From Chlorobium sp. (lineage in GTDB: Bacteria > Bacteroidota > Chlorobiia > Chlorobiales > Chlorobiaceae): a stretch of 64,000 bases of DNA. Shown here in pieces: positions 1 through 10,489 of this stretch. Where the stretch lies: NCBI GenBank assembly GCA_005843825.1, contig SZXX01000027.1, positions 1 through 64,000 of the forward strand, given 5' to 3'. The position numbers and the translations under genes were made by a program. The notes below the pieces were generated by a model. That model had not been told where the DNA came from and searched no databases. It saw nothing but the letters and a program-made list of their open reading frames with translations. Position 1 is the stretch's first letter. Each line of letters opens with the position of its first letter.

Positions 1-761
1 TCATCACGAAGGAAGACACGTCCGATACGAGGCCCTAAAATAATAGCACCAGCTAATGAAACGACACCACCGATGGTATGCACAACTGTTGATCCTGCAA
101 AGTCACGGAATGGCTGACCTAATTGTGGCAGGAAATTTCCTTTGCTGCCCATAGTTGCCAGGAATCCGTCAGGTCCCCATGCCCAGTGGCCAATGATTGG
201 ATAAATAAGAGCTGTTACAACTATACTGTAAAGGATGTCGCCGCGGAAACTTGTACGACCGATCATTGCGCCTGAAGTAATGGTAGAGGCTGTGTCGGCA
301 AATGCGAACTGAAATATCCAATGAGCCAATAGCGCGATACCGGTTGTTCCATAGAGGGGAGGAGCTCCCTGAAGGAAGAACCAGTGCTGGCCGATAAAGC
401 CATTTCCTTCACTGAACATGAATGCATATCCGATTGCCCAGAATGAGATACCGCAAATAGCTGTATCCAGAACACACTCAATAAGCACGTTAACAGTTTC
501 TGTTTTTCTGGCGAAACCGGCCTCCAGCATGACGAAACCAGCCTGCATTCCAAATACAAGAAACGCAGCAACCAATGTCCAGACTGTGTTAATGGAATTA
601 ACCAGATTCGTTTCCATCGGTGTGTAGGTGGGTGCCGCAGCTGAAGCCGGGATTCCTACAATACCAGTTAACGTTGACATTGCTAACAGGACCAGGAAAA
701 GTCCGATCATCTTACCTGCAAAAATGGTTAAACCAAGTTTCCAGTTTTTTTGTTTTGACAT
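1..761 (-). CDS. amt: Amt family ammonium transporter (partial, 3' end outside window)
   Basis: Reverse-strand translation MSKQKNWKLGLTIFAGKMIGLF...NTVWTLVAAFLVFGMQAGFVMLEAGF...GPDGFLATMGSKGNFLPQLGQPFRDFAGSTVVHTIGG...; typical Amt motifs; AGGGAG RBS before ATG at 761. Confidence 0.93.
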   Translation of the reverse strand, partial: MSKQKNWKLGLTIFAGKMIGLFLVLLAMSTLTGIVGIPASAAAPTYTPMETNLVNSINTVWTLVAAFLVFGMQAGFVMLEAGFARKTETVNVLIECVLDTAICGISFWAIGYAFMFSEGNGFIGQHWFFLQGAPPLYGTTGIALLAHWIFQFAFADTASTITSGAMIGRTSFRGDILYSIVVTALIYPIIGHWAWGPDGFLATMGSKGNFLPQLGQPFRDFAGSTVVHTIGGVVSLAGAIILGPRIGRVFLRD

Positions 762-1036
762 GTTCTCCCTGATTCGGGCGAAATAGTCCCCCCTGCCGGG
801 TCTTATTGTTGCTGCTGATTTCATAATTAATGATGGTTAATAATTTAAGGGACGGTTAAAAAGTAAGAGTTTTTTTTAATAAAAAAAATACATTTAAGTA
901 ATATTCTTATGTTTTTCGTCTTTTTTCCGATAAAAAATATGCCATATATGTTGAAAGCCCGAAAAAAATGAAGTTATTCCTCGGGCTGCTTGTTTTTGAT
1001 GCGTTCTTCTCTTTTGAAAATAACTGTAACAAAAAA

Positions 1037-1065
1037 AGCTCCGCAAAAGTTGTTTTTGCGGAGCT
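1037..1065 (-). terminator. Rho-independent terminator downstream of purB
   Basis: Inverted repeat agctccgcaaaa...ttttgcggagct followed (minus strand) by a T-tract. Confidence 0.8.
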
Positions 1066-1113
1066 TGAGCTGGAAAGATGTAATGACAGAAAAAGAAGCT
1101 TACAGCTCTTTTT

Positions 1114-2418
1114 TCAGAGTCCGTTGCGTTTGAATATGGTGTCGACGCTGGTTTTCAGCTTGCTGAGGATGTTTTCAAAGCTGAAAAGTTCGGCAACCTC
1201 TTCGGGAGTGAAGTGCTTCTGAAGCTCTTCGTCATTAAGAACCAGTTCACGCAGGTGGACTTTCGTCGACCAACTCTCCATGGCGTTGCGCTGGACGAGG
1301 CGGTATGCATCTTCACGGGTCAGACCTTTTGCTGTAAGGGCAAGAAGAAGGGTCTGGGAGGTTGTCAAGCCGTAGGATGAGTTGAAGTTTTCCTCCATTC
1401 GTTCAGGATAGACAAGCAGGGTGTCGAGAGCGTCGCTGAAGGTACGCAGCATGTAGCAGAGGGCAATAGTGGAGTCGGGCATAATGATGCGCTCGACCGA
1501 AGAGTGGGAAATATCGCGTTCATGCCAGAGTGCAACGTTTTCCATTGCTGCGATTGAGTTAGAACGAACAACACGGGCCAGCCCGGTAAGTCGTTCGAAG
1601 GTAATCGGGTTACGCTTGTGGGGCATGGCAGAACTGCCTTTTTGTCCTTTGCTGAAAAACTCTTCTGCTTCACGGACTTCCGTACGCTGCAGATGGCGAA
1701 GCTCAACGGAAAACTTTTCTATGGATGAGGCTATGATTGCCAGGGTTGTTGCAAATTCAGCGTGCCGGTCGCGCTGGAGAATCTGGGTGGATATTGATGA
1801 TGGTTCAAGCCCGAGTTTTCGGCAAACCGCTGCTTCGATATCGGGTGAAAGGTGCTGATAGGTACCTACTGCCCCGGAGATTTTGCCAACAGAGATATTC
1901 CTGACGGCTTTTTCCATGCGTTCGAGGTTACGAAGCATTTCCTGATGCCATAAGAGCAGTTTCAGGCCAAAGGTGGTTGCTTCAGCATGAATGCCGTGGG
2001 TTCTGCCCATTTCGAGGGTGTACTTGAACTCTACAGCCCTTTTGGCAAGGACCGCTATAAGCTTTTCGATATCGGCAACAAGGATTTTACCGGCATCGCG
2101 CATCTGCATGGCAAGAGAAGTATCGCCGACATCCGAGGAGGTAAGCCCTTCATGGATGTAACGGGAATCAGGCCCGACATAGCCGGCCACATTGGTCAGA
2201 AATGCAATGACATCGTGTTTTGTTTCTTTTTCGATCTCAAGAATCTCTGCGACATTGAACCTTGCTTTTTCCTTGATGGTCGCCAGCGCGGCCTCAGGCA
2301 CTATACCGGCCTCCATACGAGCTTCAACAGCGGCAATTTCAAGCTGCATCCATCGTTGGAATTTTGCCTCTTCTGTCCAGATTGCGGAAATGTCTTTGGG
2401 TGAATAACGTGGTATCAC
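1114..2418 (-). CDS. purB: Adenylosuccinate lyase
   Basis: [23 protein letters not shown]..., signature [12 protein letters not shown]. Confidence 0.96.
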   Translation of the reverse strand: MIPRYSPKDISAIWTEEAKFQRWMQLEIAAVEARMEAGIVPEAALATIKEKARFNVAEILEIEKETKHDVIAFLTNVAGYVGPDSRYIHEGLTSSDVGDTSLAMQMRDAGKILVADIEKLIAVLAKRAVEFKYTLEMGRTHGIHAEATTFGLKLLLWHQEMLRNLERMEKAVRNISVGKISGAVGTYQHLSPDIEAAVCRKLGLEPSSISTQILQRDRHAEFATTLAIIASSIEKFSVELRHLQRTEVREAEEFFSKGQKGSSAMPHKRNPITFERLTGLARVVRSNSIAAMENVALWHERDISHSSVERIIMPDSTIALCYMLRTFSDALDTLLVYPERMEENFNSSYGLTTSQTLLLALTAKGLTREDAYRLVQRNAMESWSTKVHLRELVLNDEELQKHFTPEEVAELFSFENILSKLKTSVDTIFKRNGL

Positions 2419-2505
2419 AGTCAGGATTGGTTTAGTGTGTTGTCATGATGTTGTTCAATATAGTGACCAGAGACTTTTAAACCCACCGCTCAGCGAAATG
2501 AGCGG

Positions 2506-3945
2506 TTATCGTGCTCCGGGATTTTGTAACTCATTCAAATGTTCCTGGTAAAGCTTTTTGATATAGTCAAGGGCCGCATCTCTCTGGTAGGGGATGAGTC
2601 CGTCAATGACAGCATTCTCCATCTTTTTTTTGATCATACCGACAACCCTGCCCTCACCGAGGCCGAGAGTTTCCATGATATCCTCTCCACTGATTGGCGG
2701 GCGCCATTTGGCGAGGAGGTCTTTTTCGCCAACTTCATTGATTTTCTTTTCGACATGGTTGAAGTTGCTCATTATCTGGAGCACTTTTCTCGGATTTTTG
2801 CTGGTGACGTCTGCCCGGCAGAGGGTCATAAGATCCTGAAGATCTTCACCGGCGTCAAACATGAGACGGCGTATGGCTGAATCGGATATTTCCTCTTTTG
2901 ACAGCGGTATTGGACGGTGGTGAAGGCGTACCATCTTCTGGACATAGCTGAGAGAGTCTAGCGGCCAGCGCATGTATTTGAAAATTTTCTCCACTATCCG
3001 TATACCTACGGCATCGTGCCCGTGAAAGGTCCATCCGGCACTCTTTGTGAAGCGTTTTGTTGCCGGTTTGCCAATATCGTGCAGGAGTGCGGCAATTCTC
3101 AGCCAGAGGTTTTCCGTTTTAGCCGCCACATTATCAATGACCTGAAAGGTGTGGAAGAGGGTATCTTTATGGCCTAGTCCATCACACTGTTCAATGCCTG
3201 CCATTGCTGCCACTTCAGGCATGATCTCCTTTAAAACCCCTGTTTCATAGAGCGTGATGAGTCCAGTGGAAGGGCGGGCAGAGAGCATGATTTTAAAAAA
3301 CTCGTTACTGATTCTCTCCATCGATACAATTCTAATCCTTTCACGCATGGTTTTCATTGCTTCAAGCACTTCCGGCAGGAGTCGGAACTCAAGCTGTGAT
3401 GCAAAGCGGGCAGCTCTCATCATGCGTAACGGGTCATCCGAAAAGGTTTGTTCAGGGTCAAGCGGTGTTCTGAGAGTGTGGGCTTTAAGATCTTCAAGCC
3501 CGTGAAAATGATCAATGATCTGGTTTCGGCCCTCTTTGTTCAGCACAAGGGCCAGCGCATTAATGGTAAAATCCCTGCGTGAAAGGTCGTCATCGAGGGT
3601 TCCTATGAGGGTGACCGGCTTCCGTGAGTCGGCGTTGTATGACTCTTTTCGTGCACCGACAAGTTCAACTTTAAAAGCTCCCTTTTTCGGGTCGGTAAGT
3701 TCAAGCTGGGCAGTACGGAAACGTTCAAACAGAACAAAATTCCTGCCTTGAAGCCGGTCCCGGACAGTTTTGGTAAAAGGGACGGGATCACCGATGAGCA
3801 TAATATCGATATCGGTACAGGCTCTCTGCATGACCATGTCGCGGACATAGCCGCCGACAAGATAGCAGTCTAAGCCTTTTTCATCAGCCAGGTCACCGAT
3901 ACTGTAGAGTATTTCAGGAATTGATTCTTGAGAGAGTGTTGTCAT
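2506..3945 (-). CDS. CCA tRNA nucleotidyltransferase / poly(A) polymerase family with HD domain
   Basis: YLVGGYVRDMVMQRACTDIDIML, RRDFTINALAL, HD motif LLHDIGKP. Confidence 0.92.
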   Translation of the reverse strand: MTTLSQESIPEILYSIGDLADEKGLDCYLVGGYVRDMVMQRACTDIDIMLIGDPVPFTKTVRDRLQGRNFVLFERFRTAQLELTDPKKGAFKVELVGARKESYNADSRKPVTLIGTLDDDLSRRDFTINALALVLNKEGRNQIIDHFHGLEDLKAHTLRTPLDPEQTFSDDPLRMMRAARFASQLEFRLLPEVLEAMKTMRERIRIVSMERISNEFFKIMLSARPSTGLITLYETGVLKEIMPEVAAMAGIEQCDGLGHKDTLFHTFQVIDNVAAKTENLWLRIAALLHDIGKPATKRFTKSAGWTFHGHDAVGIRIVEKIFKYMRWPLDSLSYVQKMVRLHHRPIPLSKEEISDSAIRRLMFDAGEDLQDLMTLCRADVTSKNPRKVLQIMSNFNHVEKKINEVGEKDLLAKWRPPISGEDIMETLGLGEGRVVGMIKKKMENAVIDGLIPYQRDAALDYIKKLYQEHLNELQNPGAR

Positions 3946-3956
3946 GAGGTGTTGCT

Positions 3957-4997
3957 CTATACGATATCAGATGACGCAGCATTGGCTTCAATTTCGGCAG
4001 TGATCTTACCTGCCACCATAATTGCCCTGCGTCCGTCAGCCGAACTTACGGCAACCGGAGTGTTGTTTTTGAGTGTATTGATGAATTGTTCGAGTTCATC
4101 GCGCAGCGCATTTACTTTAGGAACTTCAGGATGGATATAATCAAGTACCATACCTTTCATGGCTTCCTGAATTTCTCCGAACTGTTCAAGGATTTTTCTA
4201 GCAGTAAAGGATTTAAGAGGGTTTTTAGAAGAAGCCTCCTCTTTTTTTACCAGTCTGAAGACTTCTGATTTGCCGGTTGTCAGGTCAAGTGATGCATAGC
4301 TTTTCGGGTTTGTGCCGAAAAAGCGGAATTTACGATGGCTGCTGCGGCTGAGGCGGCTTGCGGTAACATTTGCAGTTGCACCATTGACAAAGTCAATCCT
4401 TGCTGTTGCCATGTCGAGTTCGTTGGAGAATACCCTCACTCCCGATGCGGAAATGTGCCTGATTTCGGATGGTATTAACGAGAGAACCAGATCAATGTCG
4501 TGGATCATAAGGTCAAGCACAACGGAGACGTCTGTAACGCGACGGGAGAAATTACTCAAACGTTCAGCCTGAATATACATTGGCCGCCCTATATAGGGTT
4601 CAATTGCACGAATGGCCGGGTTAAAGCGTTCGATATGGCCTACCTGGATGCGTACCTGATTTTCTGCCTCAAGCCGTATAAGCTCATCGGCCTCTTCCAG
4701 TGTTGTTGTTATCGGCTTTTCAATAAAGAGGTGCAGGCCTTCCTTAAGCAATGCGCTGGCAATGCTGAAGTGGGAGCTTGTAGTCGTTGCAATAATTGCT
4801 GCATCACACTCTTTTGCCAGAAGCTCCAGAGAGGTGAAAGCCGGGACATTATACTTTTTCGACATTTCTTCAACCCGGCTGCGGTCTAAGTCGTATATGC
4901 CGGCACAATGAATATCCTGCTGGTCCCGGGAGATTTCCGTGAGAAGCTTTGTATGAAACTCTCCGAGTTTCCCTACGCCAATAACCCCGATATTCAT
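3957..4997 (-). CDS. Gfo/Idh/MocA family oxidoreductase
   Basis: MNIGVIGVGKLGEFHTKLL N-terminal Rossmann motif; EKPITTTLEEAD; start trimmed from ORF 5048 to the MNIGVIG methionine. Confidence 0.9.
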   Translation of the reverse strand: MNIGVIGVGKLGEFHTKLLTEISRDQQDIHCAGIYDLDRSRVEEMSKKYNVPAFTSLELLAKECDAAIIATTTSSHFSIASALLKEGLHLFIEKPITTTLEEADELIRLEAENQVRIQVGHIERFNPAIRAIEPYIGRPMYIQAERLSNFSRRVTDVSVVLDLMIHDIDLVLSLIPSEIRHISASGVRVFSNELDMATARIDFVNGATANVTASRLSRSSHRKFRFFGTNPKSYASLDLTTGKSEVFRLVKKEEASSKNPLKSFTARKILEQFGEIQEAMKGMVLDYIHPEVPKVNALRDELEQFINTLKNNTPVAVSSADGRRAIMVAGKITAEIEANAASSDIV

Positions 4998-5040
4998 AGT
5001 GTTTGCCCCTTGTATCAAAAACGTTGCTGGTTCAGTATTG

Positions 5041-6312
5041 TCAGGCATTACTTACTTCACCTGAATGACCGAGGGCTTCAATCTTATACTTGAACAGGCT
5101 GAATGCGATTACTGCCCCGATGAGGGTCAAAATCCCTGCAAAAACATAGGGTGCGTGAAAATTCATTCCGTAGAGTATACTTCCGCTGAATGGCCCCATA
5201 ATCCGGGCAAAAGAGTTAACCGATTGTGACAGACCGAGAATCTGTCCCTGCTTCTCTTTATAGCTGTAGAGAGAGATCATGGACATGTTGATGGGGTTGA
5301 CCAGGCTTGTTCCGATGGCAAAAAAGAACAGGATGACCAGCCCGAGTGAAAAGAGGGAGGTTGGCGGAGCGAATGGAACAAAAAAGATGCCGATAAAACT
5401 GAAAAGGTGACCCCAGAGGAAAAGTTTGTGCTCCCCCAGCATTTTTATCAGCTTCCCGATAAGTCCGCCCTGAACAATGACTGTCCAGATGCCTACATAG
5501 GCAAAAATGTAGCCGATCTGCTGGTCGGTAGCCGAAAAATACTCTTTCCAGAGCAGGATGGATGCCACCTGCATATTCACAATGGCAAAGGTATAGATAT
5601 AGTTTGCAATCATCAGCAGCGCAAGGGGACGGGAACTGAAGGCCAGCTTCAGCCCTTCGCCATACTCTTTCACCTTTTCGCCGATAAAGCTGAATGCCGA
5701 GCGGCGGGGTTCGCTTTCAGCTGTTCGTTTTTTCAAAAAGCCGAATTTTATTTTTTCGGCAAATTTGTTCGACTCCGGAAGTAAAAAGACTGCGAGAATA
5801 AAGTCGATAAAAATAAGTGAGGAGGAAACATATCCTACCATCTGAATGCCGTAATTGTGCTTCAGGATGCCTCCGATAAGCGGGCCGATGATAAAGCCTA
5901 AGCCAAATGCAGCCCCCATCATTCCCATGGCTCCTGAGCGGCTTTTACTGTCGGTTACATCGGTGATATAGGCCTGTGCTGCAGCAATGTTTGCTGATCC
6001 TATACCGGAGAGGCCTCGTGCGAAAATAAGCAGCGGAATAGTGCTCGCCTGGGAAAAAACAAGATAGGAGACAGCAGTGATAAAAATACTGATCAGCATC
6101 ACCGGCCGCCGGCCGATTTTATCGCTCAGCTTGCCCCAGAGAGGAGAAAATATAAACTGCATGATTGAGAAAATCGCGGCAATCAGTCCGATCATGAATG
6201 GATTAGCCCCGAGATCCTTTGCATAGGTCGGCAGCAGCGGAAGCACAATGCCGAACCCGATCAAATCCAGTAAAACGGTAAGGAGTAAAATGACCAGTGG
6301 GGAGCGCTTCAT
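5041..6312 (-). CDS. MFS transporter (TetA-like drug:H+ antiporter group)
   Basis: [39 protein letters not shown]. Confidence 0.92.
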   Translation of the reverse strand: MKRSPLVILLLTVLLDLIGFGIVLPLLPTYAKDLGANPFMIGLIAAIFSIMQFIFSPLWGKLSDKIGRRPVMLISIFITAVSYLVFSQASTIPLLIFARGLSGIGSANIAAAQAYITDVTDSKSRSGAMGMMGAAFGLGFIIGPLIGGILKHNYGIQMVGYVSSSLIFIDFILAVFLLPESNKFAEKIKFGFLKKRTAESEPRRSAFSFIGEKVKEYGEGLKLAFSSRPLALLMIANYIYTFAIVNMQVASILLWKEYFSATDQQIGYIFAYVGIWTVIVQGGLIGKLIKMLGEHKLFLWGHLFSFIGIFFVPFAPPTSLFSLGLVILFFFAIGTSLVNPINMSMISLYSYKEKQGQILGLSQSVNSFARIMGPFSGSILYGMNFHAPYVFAGILTLIGAVIAFSLFKYKIEALGHSGEVSNA

Positions 6313-6391
6313 GCATGCATATCGTTTTGTTCCGCTAAAGGCACAAAGATAAAAAAATTAACGCCGATTCTGATAGAGAGTGCCTAAAAAT

Positions 6392-7285
6392 TCAAGGGAT
6401 CGGCTTCCCTTGTGCATGGATTGTTCTGTATAACTGTTCAACTCCCTCGAGTACTCTCGGTCCGGGACGAAGGAAAAGACTGTTGTCGAAACGGTCATAC
6501 ACCCGGTGGTTTTTTACAGCAGCAATATTCTGCCATCCGGGACGGCTCATGACCTCATCGGCAGCTGACGATTTTTTTGCCATATACATACAGGCAATCA
6601 CGTCAGGATTTTTCTGGATCACCCACTCCTGAGATATCTCGAAATATTCCTTTTTCACCACATCGCCGATATTTCGCCCACCAGCATAAGCAATAAGCGC
6701 CGAGGTATAACTCCCTTCTCCTCCCGTCCAGAAAGGGTCATTCCAGATTTCAAGATAGATCGTGTTTTTATGGCTCTCTTTTTCAGCATTCTTTTTGAAT
6801 TGAGCAAGACCGGTAGTGATCGAAAGAGCCAGGCTGTCAGCCTCTCTGGTATGCCGGGTCAGTCTGCCGAGTTTTCTCAATACAACAGGGATATCGTCGG
6901 GGGTTTTGCAGGAAAAGGTCTCTCTTCGCATTCCAAGAGCGGTTATTTTTTTACCGGTCCCTTTATCCGCCAGATCAACATCAATCACCAGATCAGGGTT
7001 TATGGAGGCAAGCAGTTCAAGAGATGGACGCCCGAATGCGCCAATGACCGGTATTTTCGCTGCCGCCGCCGGCCAGTCGCATGCGTTTGTTCTGCCGACA
7101 AGCTGGTCGCCCGCCCCGATTGCAAAAATCATCTCGGTAAGGCTCGGTGCAAGACTGATAATGCGGAGTTTGCCGGTGGGACGTTCAGCTTGTTTAGCTT
7201 TTTGCTGGTTGCATCCGGCTTCAATGAAGAGCAGAAGAGTGAAGAAAAAAAGCAGGAAATAGTTACTGCGGAAGGTGTTGCGCAT
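6392..7285 (-). CDS. BtuF-like periplasmic binding lipoprotein (ABC transporter substrate-binding)
   Basis: Lipobox-like ...[41 protein letters not shown]...; [14 protein letters not shown]. Confidence 0.85.
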   Translation of the reverse strand: MRNTFRSNYFLLFFFTLLLFIEAGCNQQKAKQAERPTGKLRIISLAPSLTEMIFAIGAGDQLVGRTNACDWPAAAAKIPVIGAFGRPSLELLASINPDLVIDVDLADKGTGKKITALGMRRETFSCKTPDDIPVVLRKLGRLTRHTREADSLALSITTGLAQFKKNAEKESHKNTIYLEIWNDPFWTGGEGSYTSALIAYAGGRNIGDVVKKEYFEISQEWVIQKNPDVIACMYMAKKSSAADEVMSRPGWQNIAAVKNHRVYDRFDNSLFLRPGPRVLEGVEQLYRTIHAQGKPIP

Positions 7286-7703
7286 AGTACTGAAGTATCT
7301 GTAAGTGATTGAAAGCAAGAGGCTGCTCAAGTGCCTCATGAAGGGGGAACCATGCAATCTGCTCAACCTCATCAGGCATCAACTGTAAAGTTCCCTGCCC
7401 GATACCGTAGAAACAAAGTGCGACAGCATGAAAGCCGTATTCAGGAAAGATTTCGTCACAGTAAGTTAGAAACTGCGGGTCGATGAACTCAAGGCCGGTT
7501 TCTTCAGCCACTTCCCGCACAACCGCTACAAGTGCTGTTTCCCCTGCATCAATATGCCCTCCAGGCAGGCACCAGTAACCTTTAAAGGGATTGACACTCC
7601 TGCGGGTAAGCAGTACCGTTGAACGGCCTGACGTATCCGGAGCGATAATAGCCGCAACAGTTGCCTTTGTAATTTCACTTCTATCCATCAGGGAAAATGG
7701 CAA
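7263..7703 (-). CDS. NUDIX hydrolase
   Basis: Nudix box [26 protein letters not shown]. Confidence 0.93.
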   Translation of the reverse strand: MPFSLMDRSEITKATVAAIIAPDTSGRSTVLLTRRSVNPFKGYWCLPGGHIDAGETALVAVVREVAEETGLEFIDPQFLTYCDEIFPEYGFHAVALCFYGIGQGTLQLMPDEVEQIAWFPLHEALEQPLAFNHLQILQYYAQHLPQ

Positions 7704-7854
7704 AAAAAGATGATTTCTAAAGGATGTAAAACATAATAATGCAAGACCTCTTCTTGTATCGGATTGAGCTTGTTGATTATGTAGTCGTAATATTTACGTA
7801 TATATTGTTTTCCCTGGGTATTTATGAGCAAAGTGCTGTCAATTAAGATTAAAA

Positions 7855-8220
7855 ATGCATATTATGCATGAAATATGGGTTTTAGATGTATCTTTAGCAT
7901 CAAAACCGACATTCGGTCGGTTTCAAAAGAACCATAATAAAGAGTATGTATCGTGTTTCAATAACATTGAAAAGATCAAGAGGCTACTCAATCAGGGGAA
8001 AAAACTGGCTGAGCTAGAGCATCATCCCTCTTTTTTTCGGCATGAAACAAATGGGATATTTCGAATAGGACAGAGTGGATTAAAGGGAGCAAAAGAGTCA
8101 AGATTATATATTTACCCCTGTTTTCGAGAACATGTGATCTACATCCTCGGAATAGGAACCAAGGAGACTCAACAGTCTGATTTGGCCCGAGCCAAAAAAG
8201 CTATTAAAGGCATCTGTTGA
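7855..8220 (+). CDS. RelE/HigB-like toxin of type II TA system
   Basis: Size and pattern RLYIYPCFREHVIYILGIGTKETQQSDLARAKKAIKG; directly upstream of XRE gene. Confidence 0.65.
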   Translation: MHIMHEIWVLDVSLASKPTFGRFQKNHNKEYVSCFNNIEKIKRLLNQGKKLAELEHHPSFFRHETNGIFRIGQSGLKGAKESRLYIYPCFREHVIYILGIGTKETQQSDLARAKKAIKGIC

Positions 8221-8250
8221 GAATGGGAAGTTTATAATACAGATTATTAA

Positions 8251-8742
8251 AAATAAGTGATATAAATAAAAGGAGATAGGTCGTGGAAGACCTGAGATAT
8301 ACATCGGTAGGGGATGCGGCTGCATCCCTCGCTGGAGATGAAAAGGTTAAGCAACAGGTGGATGAAGAAATCAGGTGCAGTCAACTTGTCAATAACCTTC
8401 TTCAGCTCAGAATAGAAAAGGGCATCTCTCAAAAAGAGCTGGCAAAACGCATAGGTTGCGATCCGAGCAAAATCTCCAGAATGGAGGCTGGTAACGATTT
8501 GCAGTTGAGAATGGGTGATGTGATGCAGTACCTCTCTGCTCTCAATGTGAAAATGAATATGGTTTTTGAAGACACTTCACTCCCTGTTGCCGAGCAGATT
8601 AAACAGCATGTTTTTCTGATTCATGAAAAGCTGGAGCAACTTGTAAAACTGGCAAAGCAGGTTGATGGAGATGAAATTATCATCAATAAAATTCACGTTT
8701 TTTGCAGTGAGGTCTTATTTAATTTCCTTTCGCGGTTTGGTG
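8251..8742 (+). repeat. Copy A of ~490-bp duplicated segment (promoter region + XRE gene)
   Basis: aaataagtgatataaataaaaggagataggtcgtgg... through ...atttcctttcgcggtttgg, highly similar to 11815-12306. Confidence 0.9.
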
Positions 8743-8849
8743 ATAAGCGCTTCATGGAAAATGATTCCGTAATAAAACATGCCAGGCCCAAAACAGATTA
8801 TCCATTATTGCGCCGTAGGGGCGACCCTTGTGGTCGCTCTCCGTTGTAG
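8283..8849 (+). CDS. XRE-family HTH protein (antitoxin); C-terminus ends in REP-like sequence
   Basis: LLQLRIEKGISQKELAKRIGCDPSKISRMEAGNDLQLRMGDVMQYLSAL; GTG start; last residues RRRGDPCGRSPL encoded by gtaggggcgacccttgtggtcgc. Confidence 0.85.
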   Translation: MEDLRYTSVGDAAASLAGDEKVKQQVDEEIRCSQLVNNLLQLRIEKGISQKELAKRIGCDPSKISRMEAGNDLQLRMGDVMQYLSALNVKMNMVFEDTSLPVAEQIKQHVFLIHEKLEQLVKLAKQVDGDEIIINKIHVFCSEVLFNFLSRFGDKRFMENDSVIKHARPKTDYPLLRRRGDPCGRSPL

Positions 8850-8944
8850 TGGTCAAGCCTAACTTTGCGGTCAGTGCGGTTATGGGGTATTATTTATTGA
8901 GCATGTAACTTGCAAATGGGTGTAAATGGGTGTATCATTGGTTT

Positions 8945-10009
8945 ATGTTGCGAACCGATACTCTTCAAATCACTCCAGAGACCTTGAGATTGATTGCTCA
9001 GATCGACGAGTTTAAAGGCGCATGGCGTGCTTTGGGCAGGCTCGCCCCTGATAGACTATCAGCCTTACGCCGGGTTGCCACCATTGAGAGCATTGGCTCG
9101 TCTACCCGTATCGAGGGGAGCAGACTGAGTGACCGGGAGGTTGAACGCTTGCTTTCAAATCTGGCGATCCACTCTTTCAAGACGCGTGACGAGCAGGAAG
9201 TTGCCGGTTATGCGGAGTTGATGGATTTGGTGTTTGGCTCATGGTCAGAGATCCCGTTCAACGAAAACCACATAAAGCAGTTGCATCAGATTCTGCTGCA
9301 GCATAGCGAGAAGGATGCCTGGCACAGAGGACAATACAAGACCAACTCAAACAGCGTTGCGGCTTTCGATGAACAGGGCAGGCAAATTGGCATCGTGTTT
9401 GAAACGGCAACACCTTTTGACACCCCTCGCCTGATGGATGAATTGGTCCTCTGGTTAAAGAATGAGCGTGAAAAGGCGGAGCTGCATCCTTTGCTGATTA
9501 TCGCAATTTTTGTCGTGGTTTTTTTGGAAATCCACCCGTTTCAGGATGGCAATGGTAGACTCAGTCGTGTCATAACCACCTTGCTGTTACTTCAGTCTGG
9601 CTACGCTTACGTACCTTACAGTTCATTGGAAAGTGTTATCGAACAAAATAAAGAGAGTTACTATTTGGCCCTACGGCAGACTCAGGGAACGGTCCGGACT
9701 GAAACCCCGAACTGGCAACCTTGGCTGGTATTCTTTCTGCGTTCACTGGTTAGTCAGGTCAACCGACTTGAGAAGAAGGTTGCGCAGGAGAAAATTGTTA
9801 TGGCGACCTTGCCGGAACTCTCACTGCAGATTGTCGAGTTTACCCGTGAACATGGGCGCATCACGATTGGGGAAGCCATCAAATTAACCGGTGTCAGCCG
9901 CAACACTTTGAAGGTGCACTTCCGAAACCTGGTCGAACAAGGGTATCTGACACAGCATGGCAGTGGGCGTGGTGTCTGGTACGGGCTGGGGTTGCTTCAA
10001 TCAAAATAG
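8945..10009 (+). CDS. Fic family protein with N-terminal inhibitory motif and C-terminal winged helix
   Basis: Fic core HPFQDGNGR; inhibitory-type motif SSTRIEGS; C-term HTH-like ITIGEAIKLTGVSRNTLKVHFRNLVEQGYL. Confidence 0.93.
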   Translation: MLRTDTLQITPETLRLIAQIDEFKGAWRALGRLAPDRLSALRRVATIESIGSSTRIEGSRLSDREVERLLSNLAIHSFKTRDEQEVAGYAELMDLVFGSWSEIPFNENHIKQLHQILLQHSEKDAWHRGQYKTNSNSVAAFDEQGRQIGIVFETATPFDTPRLMDELVLWLKNEREKAELHPLLIIAIFVVVFLEIHPFQDGNGRLSRVITTLLLLQSGYAYVPYSSLESVIEQNKESYYLALRQTQGTVRTETPNWQPWLVFFLRSLVSQVNRLEKKVAQEKIVMATLPELSLQIVEFTREHGRITIGEAIKLTGVSRNTLKVHFRNLVEQGYLTQHGSGRGVWYGLGLLQSK

Positions 10010-10063
10010 TGAGAGGCTTTCATGCGTCAGAGTTCTCTGGGGCCAGCCACACAGCCTTTTAAA

Positions 10064-10231
10064 CTAAGGCTCTGCCCATTTTGCGATGTCGCGCCAGCAC
10101 ATGACCGATACCCCGCTCCGCTCGAATGAAGAGTTACCTCCATAAATCAACCAGGGCTGAAGTGCTTCTGAAGCGGCAAATCTTCCAGCTTTTAAGCCTG
10201 CACGGATATAGTCATTGGTGATTGTCCGCAT
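10064..10231 (-). CDS. Small ORF (55 aa), hypothetical, possibly a gene remnant
   Basis: MRTITNDYIRAGLKAGRFAASEALQPWLIYGGNSSFERSGVSVMCWRDIAKWAEP*; below the 60-aa track cutoff. Confidence 0.35.
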   Translation of the reverse strand: MRTITNDYIRAGLKAGRFAASEALQPWLIYGGNSSFERSGVSVMCWRDIAKWAEP

Positions 10232-10489
10232 ATTACGCGAGTAGAAAGCACCCGGCTAAGAATGCTGTTTGAAGACTGTTTTTGGCTCTGCTTACGGTTA
10301 TAGCCGACCATAATTTCACACTGACGGTCCACGATAAAATAGAGTGGGTGCCTATCACATCACTGCTTGAATACAAGTTAGCGCCTGCAGACATTCACAT
10401 AGCAAAAAAAATTATGGCGATGGTGTGCTGAATTTATGATGCTGAGATATAGATGGCAATACTGAAATTCCCGGAATTCACCTCTGCGC

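Noticed and set aside
6770-7312. 180-aa plus-strand ORF opposite the BtuF-like gene
   Set aside because: Shadow ORF; the minus-strand frame has a lipobox and family motifs.
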